64,000 nucleotides of DNA from NCBI RefSeq assembly GCF_019218285.1, contig NZ_JAHUZG010000001.1, positions 868,001 through 932,000 on the forward strand. The letters run 5' to 3'. Below are positions 26,731 through 35,357 of the stretch, piece after piece (position 1 is the stretch's first letter; each line of letters starts with the position of its first letter). Source of the stretch: Antarctobacter sediminis. GTDB taxonomy: Bacteria > Pseudomonadota > Alphaproteobacteria > Rhodobacterales > Rhodobacteraceae. The translations under genes were made by a program, and so were the position numbers. The notes under the pieces were generated by a model that worked only from the letters and a program-made list of their open reading frames with translations, made no database searches and was not told the DNA's origin.

Positions 26731-28188
26731 GTGCAGCACTTTCCGATCTTTCTCGATCTCGCGGATCAGCGGGTGGTCCTGTCCGGCGGCGGTGCCGCCG
26801 CGCTGGCGAAACTGCGCCTGCTGATGAAGACCGAGGCCCGCATCACGGTCTTCGCGCCCGCGCCCGACAGCCAGATCATCGCATGGGCCGCCACCGGCGC
26901 GCTGACGCTGGAACCCCGCGCCCTGGCCAAGGGCGACGTTCTGGGCACGGCGCTGTTCTATGCCGCCGATGAGGATGCCACGGAGGATGCCCGCACCGCT
27001 GGCATCGCCCGCGCCGAAGGTGCGCTGGTCAACGTGGTGGACAATCTTCAGGACAGCCAGTTCATCACCCCCGCCATCGTCGACCGCGACCCGGTGACCG
27101 TGGCCATCGGCACCGAGGGTGCGGCCCCGGTGCTGGCTCGTGCCATCAAGGCCGATCTGGAAGAACGCCTGCCCGCCACGCTGGGCACGCTGGCCCGCAT
27201 CGGCAAGGGTTTTCGCAAGATGGTCGAGTCCCTGCCCTTTGGCCGCGCCCGCCGCGATTTCTGGCAGGACTATTACTTCAATGCCGGGCCGCGTGCCATT
27301 ACCCATGGAACCGAGGCTGTCGATCAGGCGCTGGACGACCTGCTGGCGCGGCACATGGCGCGGCGCGAACGGCCCGGGCACATCTCGTTTGTCGGTGCCG
27401 GTCCCGGCGATCCGGATCTGCTGACGCTCAAGGCGCGCAAGGCACTGGACGCAGCGGATGTGGTGATCCACGACCGTTTGGTGCCGCAGGCGATCCTTGA
27501 ACTCGCCCGCCGCGAGGCCACGATGGTCGATGTCGGCAAGACCGGCTTTGGCCCTTCGGCCAAACAGGAAGACATCAACGCGCTGATCGTCCAGCATGGA
27601 CTGGAGGGCGCGCAGGTCGTGCGCCTCAAGGGCGGCGATTGTACCGTCTTCGGCCGTCTGGACGAGGAACTGGACGCCGTGCTGGAGGCAGGTCTGTCCT
27701 ATGACGTGGTGCCGGGCATCACCGCTGCCTCGGCCGCCGTCGCAGGCATCGGCCAATCGCTGACCAAGCGCGGCCGCAATGCCAGCGCCCGCATCCTGAC
27801 CGGCCATGACATGCAGGGTTTCGCCGATCACGACTGGCGCAGCCTGGCCCGCCCCGGCGAGGTCGCCGCCATCTACATGGCCAAACGCGCCGCGCATTTC
27901 CTACAAGGCCGGCTGCTGATGCATGGCGCCACCCCCGACACCCCCGTGACCGTGGTTGAAAATGCCTCGCGCCCCGATCAGCGGGTGCTGGGCACGACAC
28001 TCGACCGCCTTTCCACCGACCTCGGCGAGGCCGGTTTCGACGGCCCTGCCCTCATGCTTTTCGGTCTCGCCCCGCGCGACGGCCTGCCCGTGACAACTTT
28101 CGACCAGGAGGCTTACCCATGGCCCGCAGCTTCACACCAAAAGTCATCACCGCAAACGCCCTCCTCGCTGGCGATGTCGTCTACCTGA
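26731..28188 (+). CDS. cysG: Siroheme synthase CysG (multifunctional)
   Basis: 485 residues joining the N-terminal precorrin-2 dehydrogenase/ferrochelatase part (about 1-205, VVLSGGGAAALAKLRLL) and the C-terminal uroporphyrinogen-III methyltransferase (about 215-460: FVGAGPGDPDLLTLKA, VRLKGGDCTVFGR, VVPGITAASAA). It makes siroheme for the sulfite reductase downstream. It starts at GTG 26731 with AAGGAG upstream. The reading frame continues about 23 codons past the family end and overlaps the next gene by 70 bp. That tail is Ser/Pro/Gln-rich and may be translated by default. Confidence 0.95.
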   Translation: MQHFPIFLDLADQRVVLSGGGAAALAKLRLLMKTEARITVFAPAPDSQIIAWAATGALTLEPRALAKGDVLGTALFYAADEDATEDARTAGIARAEGALVNVVDNLQDSQFITPAIVDRDPVTVAIGTEGAAPVLARAIKADLEERLPATLGTLARIGKGFRKMVESLPFGRARRDFWQDYYFNAGPRAITHGTEAVDQALDDLLARHMARRERPGHISFVGAGPGDPDLLTLKARKALDAADVVIHDRLVPQAILELARREATMVDVGKTGFGPSAKQEDINALIVQHGLEGAQVVRLKGGDCTVFGRLDEELDAVLEAGLSYDVVPGITAASAAVAGIGQSLTKRGRNASARILTGHDMQGFADHDWRSLARPGEVAAIYMAKRAAHFLQGRLLMHGATPDTPVTVVENASRPDQRVLGTTLDRLSTDLGEAGFDGPALMLFGLAPRDGLPVTTFDQEAYPWPAASHQKSSPQTPSSLAMSST

Positions 28189-28430
28189 CGGACGACGACC
28201 GGTGGAGCCCGGATCTGCGCGAGGCCGAGCTTTTGACCGACGAGGCCCACGCACAGGTGCGCCTGGTCGAGGCCAGCGCCCGGCACTCCGAGGTGGTCGG
28301 CGTCTATCTCGCCGACATGAAACCCGGCGCAGACGGGCCTGAGCCCACGCATTTCCGCGAGGCGTTCCGCCGCACGGGCCCGTCCAACTATCTGCACGGC
28401 AAACAGGAAATCAACGCACCCCGGACTTGA
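28119..28430 (+). CDS. DUF2849 protein of the sulfite reductase operon
   Basis: A 103-residue protein of a family regularly found between cysG and cysI in alphaproteobacteria. Its biochemical role is unknown; it is thought to assist sulfite reduction. It begins MARSFTPKVITANALLAGDVVYLT, matching the family start, after a strong AGGAGG. It overlaps the end of cysG by 70 bp in another frame. The last codons and the TGA stop lie inside a palindromic repeat (28419-28437), so the natural C-terminus may have been altered by that element. Confidence 0.88.
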   Translation: MARSFTPKVITANALLAGDVVYLTDDDRWSPDLREAELLTDEAHAQVRLVEASARHSEVVGVYLADMKPGADGPEPTHFREAFRRTGPSNYLHGKQEINAPRT

Positions 28431-28471
28431 TCCGGGGTCTCGGACCAGAGGTCCCGGGTCAAGCCCGGGAC
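28419..28471. repeat. Two palindromic elements between DUF2849 and cysI
   Basis: CCCCGGA-cttga-TCCGGGG (28419-28437) and GTCCCGGG-tcaag-CCCGGGAC (28451-28471) are two related hairpins 13 bp apart. Both are built on the core CCCGGA/G with loop CTTGA or TCAAG. Neither has a T-tract. They resemble short palindromic repeats scattered in alphaproteobacterial genomes; copy number was not tested. Confidence 0.65.
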
Positions 28472-28488
28472 GCGCAGGAGACGCATCA

Positions 28489-30159
28489 ATGTACCACTAC
28501 AATGACTTCGACGCCGCCTTTGTGGCCGAGCGCAACCGCCAGTTCCGCGCCCAGGTGGAACGCCGCATCGCAGGCAACCTGACCGAGGACGAATTCAAGC
28601 CGCTGCGCCTGATGAACGGCCTTTACCTGCAACTGCACGCCTACATGCTGCGCGTCGCCATCCCCTATGGCACGCTCAACAGCGCCCAGATGCGTCAGCT
28701 GGCCTATATCGCTGAACGCTGGGACAAGGGCTATGGCCATTTCACCACCCGCCAGAACATCCAGTACAACTGGCCGAAACTGCAAGACGTTCCGGACATG
28801 CTGGACGCGCTGGCCGAGGTGCAGATGCATGCCATCCAGACCAGCGGCAACACCATCCGCAACGTGACCGCCGACCATTTCGCAGGCGCCGCCGCGGATG
28901 AGATCGCCGACCCGCGCCCGGTCGCGGAACTGTTGCGCCAGTGGTCCACCGACCACCCGGAATTCCAGTTCCTGCCGCGCAAGTTCAAGATCGCCGTGAC
29001 CGGTTCGCCCAATGACCGTGCCGTGACCGCCGCCCATGACCTTGCCATCCGCATCGTCGAGAAGGACGGGGAAATCGGCTATGCCGTGCTGATCGGCGGC
29101 GGCCTTGGCCGGACGCCCATGATCGGCAAGATCGTCAACGAATTTGTCCGCCAAGAAGACCTGCTGCCCTATGTCGAGGCCGTCGTTTCGGTCTGGAACC
29201 TGCTGGGCCGTCGCGACAACAAGTACAAGGCACGCATCAAGATCACTGTGCATGAACATGGCATCGACGAGATCCGCCGCCTGGTCGAAGCGCGCTTTGC
29301 CGAAACCAAGGCCGCTTTCAACGGTGCGGACCTTGCCCTGTTCGACACGATCAAATCCCATTTCGCGGCCCCGTCGTTCGCGAAACGCCCGCTTTCGGCC
29401 TTTGAACGCGCTTACAACAGCGACCCGGTCTTCCGCTCCTGGGCGGATACCAACCTGTCGGAACACGCTGCGCCCGGCTATGCCATCGCGCAGATCAGCC
29501 TCAAGGCGCATGGCGAAACCCCCGGTGACGCCAGCGCGGAACAGATGCGGGTCATGGCGGACATCGCGCAGGAATTCGGCCACGACGAACTGCGCATCAG
29601 CCATGAGCAGAACGTGATCCTGCCGCATGTCCACAAGGACGACCTGCCGGAAATCCATGCCCGGCTGAAAGCACACGGTCTGGCCACGGCCAACATCGGC
29701 AAAATCAGCGATATCATCGCCTGCCCCGGCATGGACTACTGCGCGTTGGCCACGGCCCGTTCGATCCCGATCGCACAGGAAATCGCCACCCGTTTTGACG
29801 CGTTGAAAAACGAGCATGAGATCGGCGACCTCAAGATCAAGATCTCGGGCTGCATCAATGCCTGCGGCCACCACCACGTTGGCCATATCGGCATCCTCGG
29901 GCTGGATCGCGCGGGCGTCGAGAACTATCAGATCACGCTGGGCGGCGATCACACGGAAACCGCCGCGCTTGGCGAACGCACCGGCCCAGGCTTCCCGGCC
30001 GAGGAAATCGTGCCCGCGATCGAACGCATCGTCGACGCCTACCTGGCGAACCGCGAAGGTGCCGAAGAGAGCTTTCTTCAGGCCTATCGCCGCCTTGGCA
30101 TGGCCCCGTTCAAGGAGGCGCTTTATGGTCCGCAAGAGCGCAAGGCCAATGCCGCGTGA
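28489..30159 (+). CDS. cysI: Assimilatory sulfite reductase hemoprotein CysI
   Basis: The 556-residue siroheme/[4Fe-4S] enzyme that reduces sulfite to sulfide in six electrons. The cluster/siroheme cysteines are C412 and C418 (ACPGMDYC) with C455 and C459 (SGCINACGHHH). Both ferredoxin-like half-domains and the siroheme-contacting TTRQNIQ and SHEQN regions are present. With no flavoprotein CysJ gene nearby, electrons probably come from ferredoxin, reduced by the FNR encoded 1.3 kb downstream. The ATG follows GCAGGAGACGCATCA. Its end overlaps cysH by 11 bp. Confidence 0.96.
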   Translation: MYHYNDFDAAFVAERNRQFRAQVERRIAGNLTEDEFKPLRLMNGLYLQLHAYMLRVAIPYGTLNSAQMRQLAYIAERWDKGYGHFTTRQNIQYNWPKLQDVPDMLDALAEVQMHAIQTSGNTIRNVTADHFAGAAADEIADPRPVAELLRQWSTDHPEFQFLPRKFKIAVTGSPNDRAVTAAHDLAIRIVEKDGEIGYAVLIGGGLGRTPMIGKIVNEFVRQEDLLPYVEAVVSVWNLLGRRDNKYKARIKITVHEHGIDEIRRLVEARFAETKAAFNGADLALFDTIKSHFAAPSFAKRPLSAFERAYNSDPVFRSWADTNLSEHAAPGYAIAQISLKAHGETPGDASAEQMRVMADIAQEFGHDELRISHEQNVILPHVHKDDLPEIHARLKAHGLATANIGKISDIIACPGMDYCALATARSIPIAQEIATRFDALKNEHEIGDLKIKISGCINACGHHHVGHIGILGLDRAGVENYQITLGGDHTETAALGERTGPGFPAEEIVPAIERIVDAYLANREGAEESFLQAYRRLGMAPFKEALYGPQERKANAA

Positions 30160-30907
30160 TCTGAGCCAGGCCGACCTGCGCGCCCGCGTTGACACGCTCA
30201 ACGCGCGCTACCGGCACCACAGCGCGACCTCGGTCCTTGAGGGCGCGCTGAAGGATCCGGAGGCCGGAGAGCTGGCGATGGTGTCGTCTTTCGGGGCGGA
30301 ATCCGTGGCGCTCCTGCACCTTGTGGCGATGGTCGACCGCAAGACGCCGGTGCTGTTCATCGACACGCGCCTGCTGTTTGCCGAGACGCTGACCTACCAA
30401 CAGGAGGTGGCCGAGCGGCTGCGGCTGGAAAACCTGCGGATCGTCAAGACCGACCGCGCAGTATTGGAGCAGCGCGACCCCTACGGCGCGCTGCGCCTGT
30501 CGGACACCGATGCTTGCTGCGCCCTGCGCAAGACCGAACCGCTGAATGCCGCGCTGGACGGGTTCGACGGCTGGATCACCGGGCGCAAGCGGTATCAGTC
30601 CGGCACCCGCGCCGCGCTGGAATTCTTCGAACTCGAAGAAGGCACCGGCCGGATCAAGCTGAACCCGCTGGCGCATTGGACGCCAGAGGACGTCCGCGCC
30701 TACATGGAGGAAAACCGCCTGCCCAAGCATCCGCTGGTGGCGCAGGGCTATCCTTCGATCGGCTGCATGCCCTGCACCACCAAGGTGGCGCCGGGCGAGG
30801 ATCCCCGCTCGGGCCGTTGGCGTGGGCAGGACAAGGAAGAATGCGGCATCCATTTCGTGAATGGCCGCGCCGTCAGAGGCGGCGAGACACAAGGAGAAAA
30901 GGCATGA
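30149..30907 (+). CDS. cysH: Adenylylsulfate (APS) reductase CysH
   Basis: A 252-residue enzyme that reduces adenylylsulfate to sulfite with thioredoxin. The [4Fe-4S] cysteines Cys123-Cys124 (DACCALRK) and Cys206/Cys209 (GCMPC) mark the APS-using bacterial type rather than the cluster-free PAPS reductase. The catalytic Cys232 is in ECGIHF. The P-loop-like SSFGAESVALLHL is normal. ATG 30149 lies inside the cysI end (11-bp overlap), with AAGG upstream; the longer overlapping ORF is out-of-frame read-through of cysI. It ends in ATGA, shared with DUF934. Confidence 0.95.
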   Translation: MPRDLSQADLRARVDTLNARYRHHSATSVLEGALKDPEAGELAMVSSFGAESVALLHLVAMVDRKTPVLFIDTRLLFAETLTYQQEVAERLRLENLRIVKTDRAVLEQRDPYGALRLSDTDACCALRKTEPLNAALDGFDGWITGRKRYQSGTRAALEFFELEEGTGRIKLNPLAHWTPEDVRAYMEENRLPKHPLVAQGYPSIGCMPCTTKVAPGEDPRSGRWRGQDKEECGIHFVNGRAVRGGETQGEKA

Positions 30908-31293
30908 GCATCATCGTGCGCGACGACGGTTTTCACGCCGAGGACTGGAACGGCGATTTCAACGGCCCGGCGGCTCAGGACCTGCCGTCCGATACCGACC
31001 CGGCCAGCCTGGCCTTCGATGACGATACGGGCATGATCCGCATCGACTTTCCCAGCTTTGCCGATGGCCGCGGCTTTACCCTTGCGCGGCTTTTGCGCCT
31101 GCGCGGCTACACCGGCCGGTTGCGGGCCAAGGGTCACGTGATCTCGGATCAATACGCCATGGCGCGCCGCGCCGGTTTCGACGAGGTCGAGATCGACGAG
31201 GCGCTGGCCGAACGCCAGCCCGAGGGTGAATGGGTCTTTCGCGCCGACTGGAAGGCGCATGACTATCAGGCCCGGATGCGCGGCACCGCCTGA
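30904..31293 (+). CDS. DUF934 protein of the sulfate assimilation operon
   Basis: A 129-residue protein with the DUF934 hallmarks FPSFADGRGFTLARLLRLRGYTG, LRAKGHVISDQ and RRAGFDEVE. The family almost always lies beside cysI/cysH and is described only as an oxidoreductase-associated protein of sulfite reduction. ATGA overlaps the cysH stop, so it is translationally coupled and the fifth gene of the operon. There is no signal peptide or membrane segment. Confidence 0.9.
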   Translation: MSIIVRDDGFHAEDWNGDFNGPAAQDLPSDTDPASLAFDDDTGMIRIDFPSFADGRGFTLARLLRLRGYTGRLRAKGHVISDQYAMARRAGFDEVEIDEALAERQPEGEWVFRADWKAHDYQARMRGTA

Positions 31294-31362
31294 GCGCAAC
31301 GGTCCCCGGTTTGGCGTCTCACCGTTCCCCTCCCGGCGGTGCGGCGCCAAATCGCGTTTTTG

Positions 31363-31376
31363 CTGACACAGATCAA
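31363..31376 (+). promoter_or_regulatory. Possible FnrL box upstream of fpr
   Basis: CTGAC-ACAG-ATCAA differs at one position from the FNR/FnrL pattern TTGAY-N4-RTCAA. It lies 44 bp upstream of the fpr start. Single-site matches of this kind occur by chance, so this is tentative. Confidence 0.3.
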
Positions 31377-31419
31377 AGCTAGATATGAGGTGCCGGTTTA
31401 GACAGCCGGCAAGATCGAC

Positions 31420-32286
31420 ATGACAGAGATGACCCCCGTGACCGACGCCACCGCAGCCGAACCCGCCCGCGCCCCGCGCACACTTGCCGTGCCCGACGCC
31501 CAGACCGTGACCGAAGTAAAGCATTACACCGACCGGCTGTTTTCCTTCCGCTGCTCGCGTCCCGCCACCATGCGCTTTCGCTCGGGCGAATTCGTGATGA
31601 TCGGCCTGATGGGCGACCCGGACCCAAAGACCGGCAAGCAGAAGCCGCTGCTGCGTGCCTATTCCATCGCCTCGCCCTCTTGGGACGAAGAACTGGAGTT
31701 CTACTCGATCAAGGTGCAGGACGGCCCGCTGACGTCCAAGCTGCAACACATCAAGCCCGGCGACCAGATCATCCTGCGCCCAAAGCCCGTCGGCACGCTG
31801 GTGCATGACGCGCTGTTGCCCGGCAAGCGGATCTGGTTCTTTGCCACCGGCACCGGCTTTGCGCCGTTCTCCTCGCTGCTGCGCGAACCGCAGACCTACG
31901 AGGATTACGATGAGATCATCATCACGCACACCTGCCGCGAAGCGGGTGAGCTGACCTATGGCCGCGAGATCATCGAGTCGCTCAAGACCGACGAGTTGCT
32001 GGCCGAAGTGATCGGCGAAGGCTTCTGGAAGAAGATCAAGTATTACCCAACCACCACCCGCGAAGAGAGCGACAAGATGGGCCGGATTACCGACCTTATG
32101 CGCTCGGGTGAGGCATTTGCAGACCTGGGTGTTCAGCCTCTCAACCCGGAAACCGACCGGGCGATGATCTGCGGCAACCTCGCCTTCAACCTCGAACTGA
32201 AAGAGATGCTTGAGGAATACGGCCTCGAAGAAGGCGCGAACTCGGATCCCAAGCATTACGTGGTCGAAAAGGCCTTCCTCGACTGA
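31420..32286 (+). CDS. fpr: Ferredoxin-NADP+ reductase
   Basis: A 288-residue FAD enzyme that exchanges electrons between NADPH and ferredoxin or flavodoxin. The FAD site is LLRAYSIASPSW, the NADP site begins FFATGTGFAPFSSLLR, and the C-terminus ends in YVVEKAFLD, as in the bacterial (plastid-unlike) subclass. The N-terminus is about 25 residues longer and Ala/Thr-rich. It probably feeds the ferredoxin-dependent sulfite reductase encoded just upstream. The ribosome site (GGCAAGATC) is weak. A bidirectional terminator follows at 32310-32337. Confidence 0.95.
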   Translation: MTEMTPVTDATAAEPARAPRTLAVPDAQTVTEVKHYTDRLFSFRCSRPATMRFRSGEFVMIGLMGDPDPKTGKQKPLLRAYSIASPSWDEELEFYSIKVQDGPLTSKLQHIKPGDQIILRPKPVGTLVHDALLPGKRIWFFATGTGFAPFSSLLREPQTYEDYDEIIITHTCREAGELTYGREIIESLKTDELLAEVIGEGFWKKIKYYPTTTREESDKMGRITDLMRSGEAFADLGVQPLNPETDRAMICGNLAFNLELKEMLEEYGLEEGANSDPKHYVVEKAFLD

Positions 32287-32309
32287 GGAAAGCGACGAGG
32301 GACAAGGAG

Positions 32310-32337
32310 AAAGGGCCACCCGATCGGGTGGCCCTTT
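32310..32337. terminator. Bidirectional terminator after fpr
   Basis: AAAGGGCCACCC (32310-32321) and GGGTGGCCCTTT (32326-32337) form a perfect 12-bp stem with loop GATC, between two convergent genes. Confidence 0.88.
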
Positions 32338-32360
32338 GCTTTGCAAGCCCTGTGCGGCGC

Positions 32361-33335
32361 TTATTCGGCGTCCAAGCCCAGCAGCGACTTGACCTGATCC
32401 AGCGCGGCCTGCGTCACTTCGGGGCTTTCGCGCACGGCATCCAAAGCCGCCTTGGCCGCAGTCTTGGCCAGCGCGTTCAGCTCGGAGGTCTCGATGTAGT
32501 CGGCCACCTTGTCATAGTCAAAGCCGTCCACGGTCAGCAGGTCCTGAATGGTCGGCTCTGCGGTGTCCGCCGCAGGCTCTGCCGTTTCGACAGGCTCCGC
32601 CGCCGGATCGGCTGCGGGCTCGGCGGTTTCCACAGGCTCGACAACCGGGTCAGCCGCGGCAGGTTCAGCCGCTTCGACCGGCTCGACAACCGGATCAACC
32701 GCGGCAGGCTCAGCCGCTTCGACCGGCTCGACAACCGGATCGGCTGTGGCAGGCTCAGCCGCTTCGACCGGCTCGACAACCGGATCGGCGGATGCCGAAG
32801 GCTCAAGAACCGGATCGGTCGCGGCGGGGTCTGTCGCGTCCGCCCCGGCCAAAGCGGTATCGACTGCATCAGCCGCATCCTTGGCCGTGTCGATGGTCGT
32901 ATCGACCGCGTCCTTGGCTGCGTCCAGCGTGCTGTCCACGGCCCCGGCAAGCGCGTCACCAACCTTGGCCTTGCCTTCGGCCACGTCTTTGGCCGCGTCG
33001 GCCAAAGCGGTTTCCGCCGCGTCCACGGTCTTTTCCGCTGCATCCTTGGCCACGTCGACAGTTGTATCGACGGCGTCCTTTGCCGTGTCGACCACAACGT
33101 CGGCGGCATCCTTCGCGGCATCCGCCGTCACCTCTGCCGCGTCCTTGGCCACATCCACCGTGGCCTCGGCGGCGTCTTTGGCCGCTTCCTTTGCCTTCTC
33201 AGCCGCCTCGGCTGCGGCGATTTCGGCAGCACGGGCCGCCTCGGCCGCCGCTTCCTTGGCCTGTTTGTCCGAATACCACCAATAGCCGCCCGCCGCGACA
33301 GCCACCGCCGCGATAACGAAGATCAGGTTTCTCAT
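32361..33335 (-). CDS. Membrane-anchored repeat protein with LEA-like helix and acidic Pro/Val/Glu repeats
   Basis: 324 residues from ATG 33335 (GGAGG upstream). There is one N-terminal membrane segment (about 4-20, then WWYSDKQ). Next is a long amphipathic 11-residue-periodic helix (about 25-165) built from AKDAAE-VDVAKDAAE-type units like LEA or apolipoprotein helices. Four to five tandem copies of a 15-residue acidic unit (DPVVEPVEAAEPA-xx) follow, and a folded C-terminal part of about 70 residues (PTIQDLLTVDGFDYDKVADYIE). No enzyme motif is visible. It could be an envelope spacer or a membrane-binding stress protein. I do not recognise a named family; coding status is clear. Confidence 0.85.
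   Translation of the reverse strand: MRNLIFVIAAVAVAAGGYWWYSDKQAKEAAAEAARAAEIAAAEAAEKAKEAAKDAAEATVDVAKDAAEVTADAAKDAADVVVDTAKDAVDTTVDVAKDAAEKTVDAAETALADAAKDVAEGKAKVGDALAGAVDSTLDAAKDAVDTTIDTAKDAADAVDTALAGADATDPAATDPVLEPSASADPVVEPVEAAEPATADPVVEPVEAAEPAAVDPVVEPVEAAEPAAADPVVEPVETAEPAADPAAEPVETAEPAADTAEPTIQDLLTVDGFDYDKVADYIETSELNALAKTAAKAALDAVRESPEVTQAALDQVKSLLGLDAE
32576..32800. repeat. 45-bp in-frame tandem repeat
   Basis: The block GCTTCGACCGGCTCGACAAC recurs exactly at 32671, 32716 and 32761, with degenerate copies before it. The period is 45 bp, encoding the 15-residue acidic repeats of the gene on the minus strand. The copy number is likely to vary between strains. Confidence 0.85.
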
Positions 33336-33526
33336 GGGAACCTCCAACGCATTCCGCCCCGCGCGCAGCTGCGCAGGGCCCCTGAAGGGGGTGTGCGCCT
33401 CTCAACCACAGCCTGCAAGGGGGAAACATGTCGATCCAGCGACACAGGCGTGGAATTGCCGCTTGAAAGCGCACCGACCCAAGTTTACCTTGGCGACCTG
33501 ATAAAAATCGCAAATGGAGCATTACA

Positions 33527-34072
<546 letters not shown>

Positions 34073-34081
34073 CGTTTGCAG

Positions 34082-34109
34082 GCCCGCCCCTCCGGCGGGC
34101 TTTTGCTTT
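34082..34109 (+). terminator. Terminator of infC
   Basis: GCCCGCC (34082-34088) and GGCGGGC (34094-34100) with a 5-nt loop, then TTTTGCTTT. Confidence 0.85.
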
Positions 34110-34364
34110 CCCCGACAGCGTTGAACGGAATGACCCGCTGGACCCTGTCCAGGCCGGGAGGCTTGGCTTGGCTAAAAGGGCGCTGTTTCTGGCCCTGCGG
34201 GTGCAAGCGTGCCCGTCGCATCAGGGCTGATTCCCGCAAGCTGCGCCCTGCTGCCGCCAAAAGCCGCAACACAGGTAAACCGGCACGTCAAAGTTGCGTG
34301 TGACCGGTATGCGGCCCACCGCCTACCGCGCCCGCGTTCATGGATCAGATGATGCCGTAGCCGT

Positions 34365-35357
34365 TCAGGCTTCGCGCAAGCGCCCGCGTGCCGGGATCTC
34401 TTTGAGCAGGCCGCCCACTCCCATGCCCGCAATGTCACCGGACGTCATGGGCACACCACAGAGCAGCCGTTCCAGCACCCAATCGGCACCGTTCAGCGCC
34501 GGGGATCGCGCGCAGCCCGGCAGACCGATCACCGGCCTGTCCTGAAGCGCACCAAAGAACAGCAGGTTGCCCGGATCGACCGGCATCCCGAAATGGGTCA
34601 CGGTTCCTCCGGCGGCGCGCACCGCCTCGGGGGCCACGTCATGCAGGTCAGAGGTGGCCGATCCCGTCAGGATCAAAACCGCGTCCGCATTGGTGGCCGA
34701 GATCGCCTCGGCCAGCGGCGCGACGCGATGCGGCACGACCTGCAAAGGACCCAGCGAAACGCCCAGACGGTCCAACCGCTCGCCAGTTACGGCGTGCCCC
34801 TTTTCCCCGCTTTCGCCCGTATCGACCGCGGTCTGGATCAACTGCGCCGTCTTGCAGGTGACGGTGCGCAGACGCAGCGCCGACTGGCCTGCGAGGCAGG
34901 CCGCCTCCAGCGCCGCTTCGGGCACCGCGTAAGAGATGATCTTGACCGTTGCCACCATGCCGCCCGTGGCGACCCGCTGCCACTCCGGCACCGTGGCCAC
35001 GGTGATCATCGGGTGCAGCGCGTTCAGCGCGTGGATGCGGGGGGCCAGCACCTCGACCACACCGGGCGCTTCGGCGTGCAGGTTCACGCGCCCGGTCGAC
35101 GCCTTGCCGATGCGCAGCCCCGCCCGTTCCGGATCGGGCACCAACGCCTTGGCCAACCGGGCGGCGGCCATGTCCTCGCCAAGGTCGCCGGGCTCCAGCC
35201 GCGCGACGATCACCTCGTCCATGCCAGTGGCACGCAGGGCATCCAGATCCTCGGCGCAAAGCACGCGACCCTTGCGCAACCGCCCACGTTCCAGCGCAAC
35301 AGAATGGGCCAGCACCGCGCCTTGTGCCTGATCCAGCGGGACGGGGCCGAATTTCAT
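34365..35357 (-). CDS. MoeA/MogA-like molybdopterin-binding protein
   Basis: A 330-residue protein with a MoeA-type N-terminus (PLDQAQGAVLAHS, RGRVLCAEDLDALRATG) and a molybdopterin-binding domain near the C-terminus (DAVLILTGSATSDLHDVAPEAVRAAGG, GMPVDPGNLLFFG). It is smaller than true MoeA. ATG 35357 shares ATGA with the stop of the XdhC-like gene, so the two are co-translated. That pairing points to late cofactor handling for a molybdenum hydroxylase of the xanthine/CO-dehydrogenase family. The enzyme itself is not in the window. Confidence 0.87.
   Translation of the reverse strand: MKFGPVPLDQAQGAVLAHSVALERGRLRKGRVLCAEDLDALRATGMDEVIVARLEPGDLGEDMAAARLAKALVPDPERAGLRIGKASTGRVNLHAEAPGVVEVLAPRIHALNALHPMITVATVPEWQRVATGGMVATVKIISYAVPEAALEAACLAGQSALRLRTVTCKTAQLIQTAVDTGESGEKGHAVTGERLDRLGVSLGPLQVVPHRVAPLAEAISATNADAVLILTGSATSDLHDVAPEAVRAAGGTVTHFGMPVDPGNLLFFGALQDRPVIGLPGCARSPALNGADWVLERLLCGVPMTSGDIAGMGVGGLLKEIPARGRLREA

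Noticed and set aside
29816-30148. N-terminal extension of CysH into cysI
   Set aside because: The extra codons are out-of-frame read-through of cysI; the CysH family begins at ATG 30149.
32576-32800. CRISPR-like array
   Set aside because: The 45-bp repeats are contiguous, in frame and encode protein repeats; there are no spacers and no cas genes.
34073-34364. Small ORFs after infC (75 codons plus, 88 codons minus)
   Set aside because: The plus ORF begins within the terminator region, and both have odd Arg/Pro/Cys-rich composition. The gap looks non-coding apart from the terminator.
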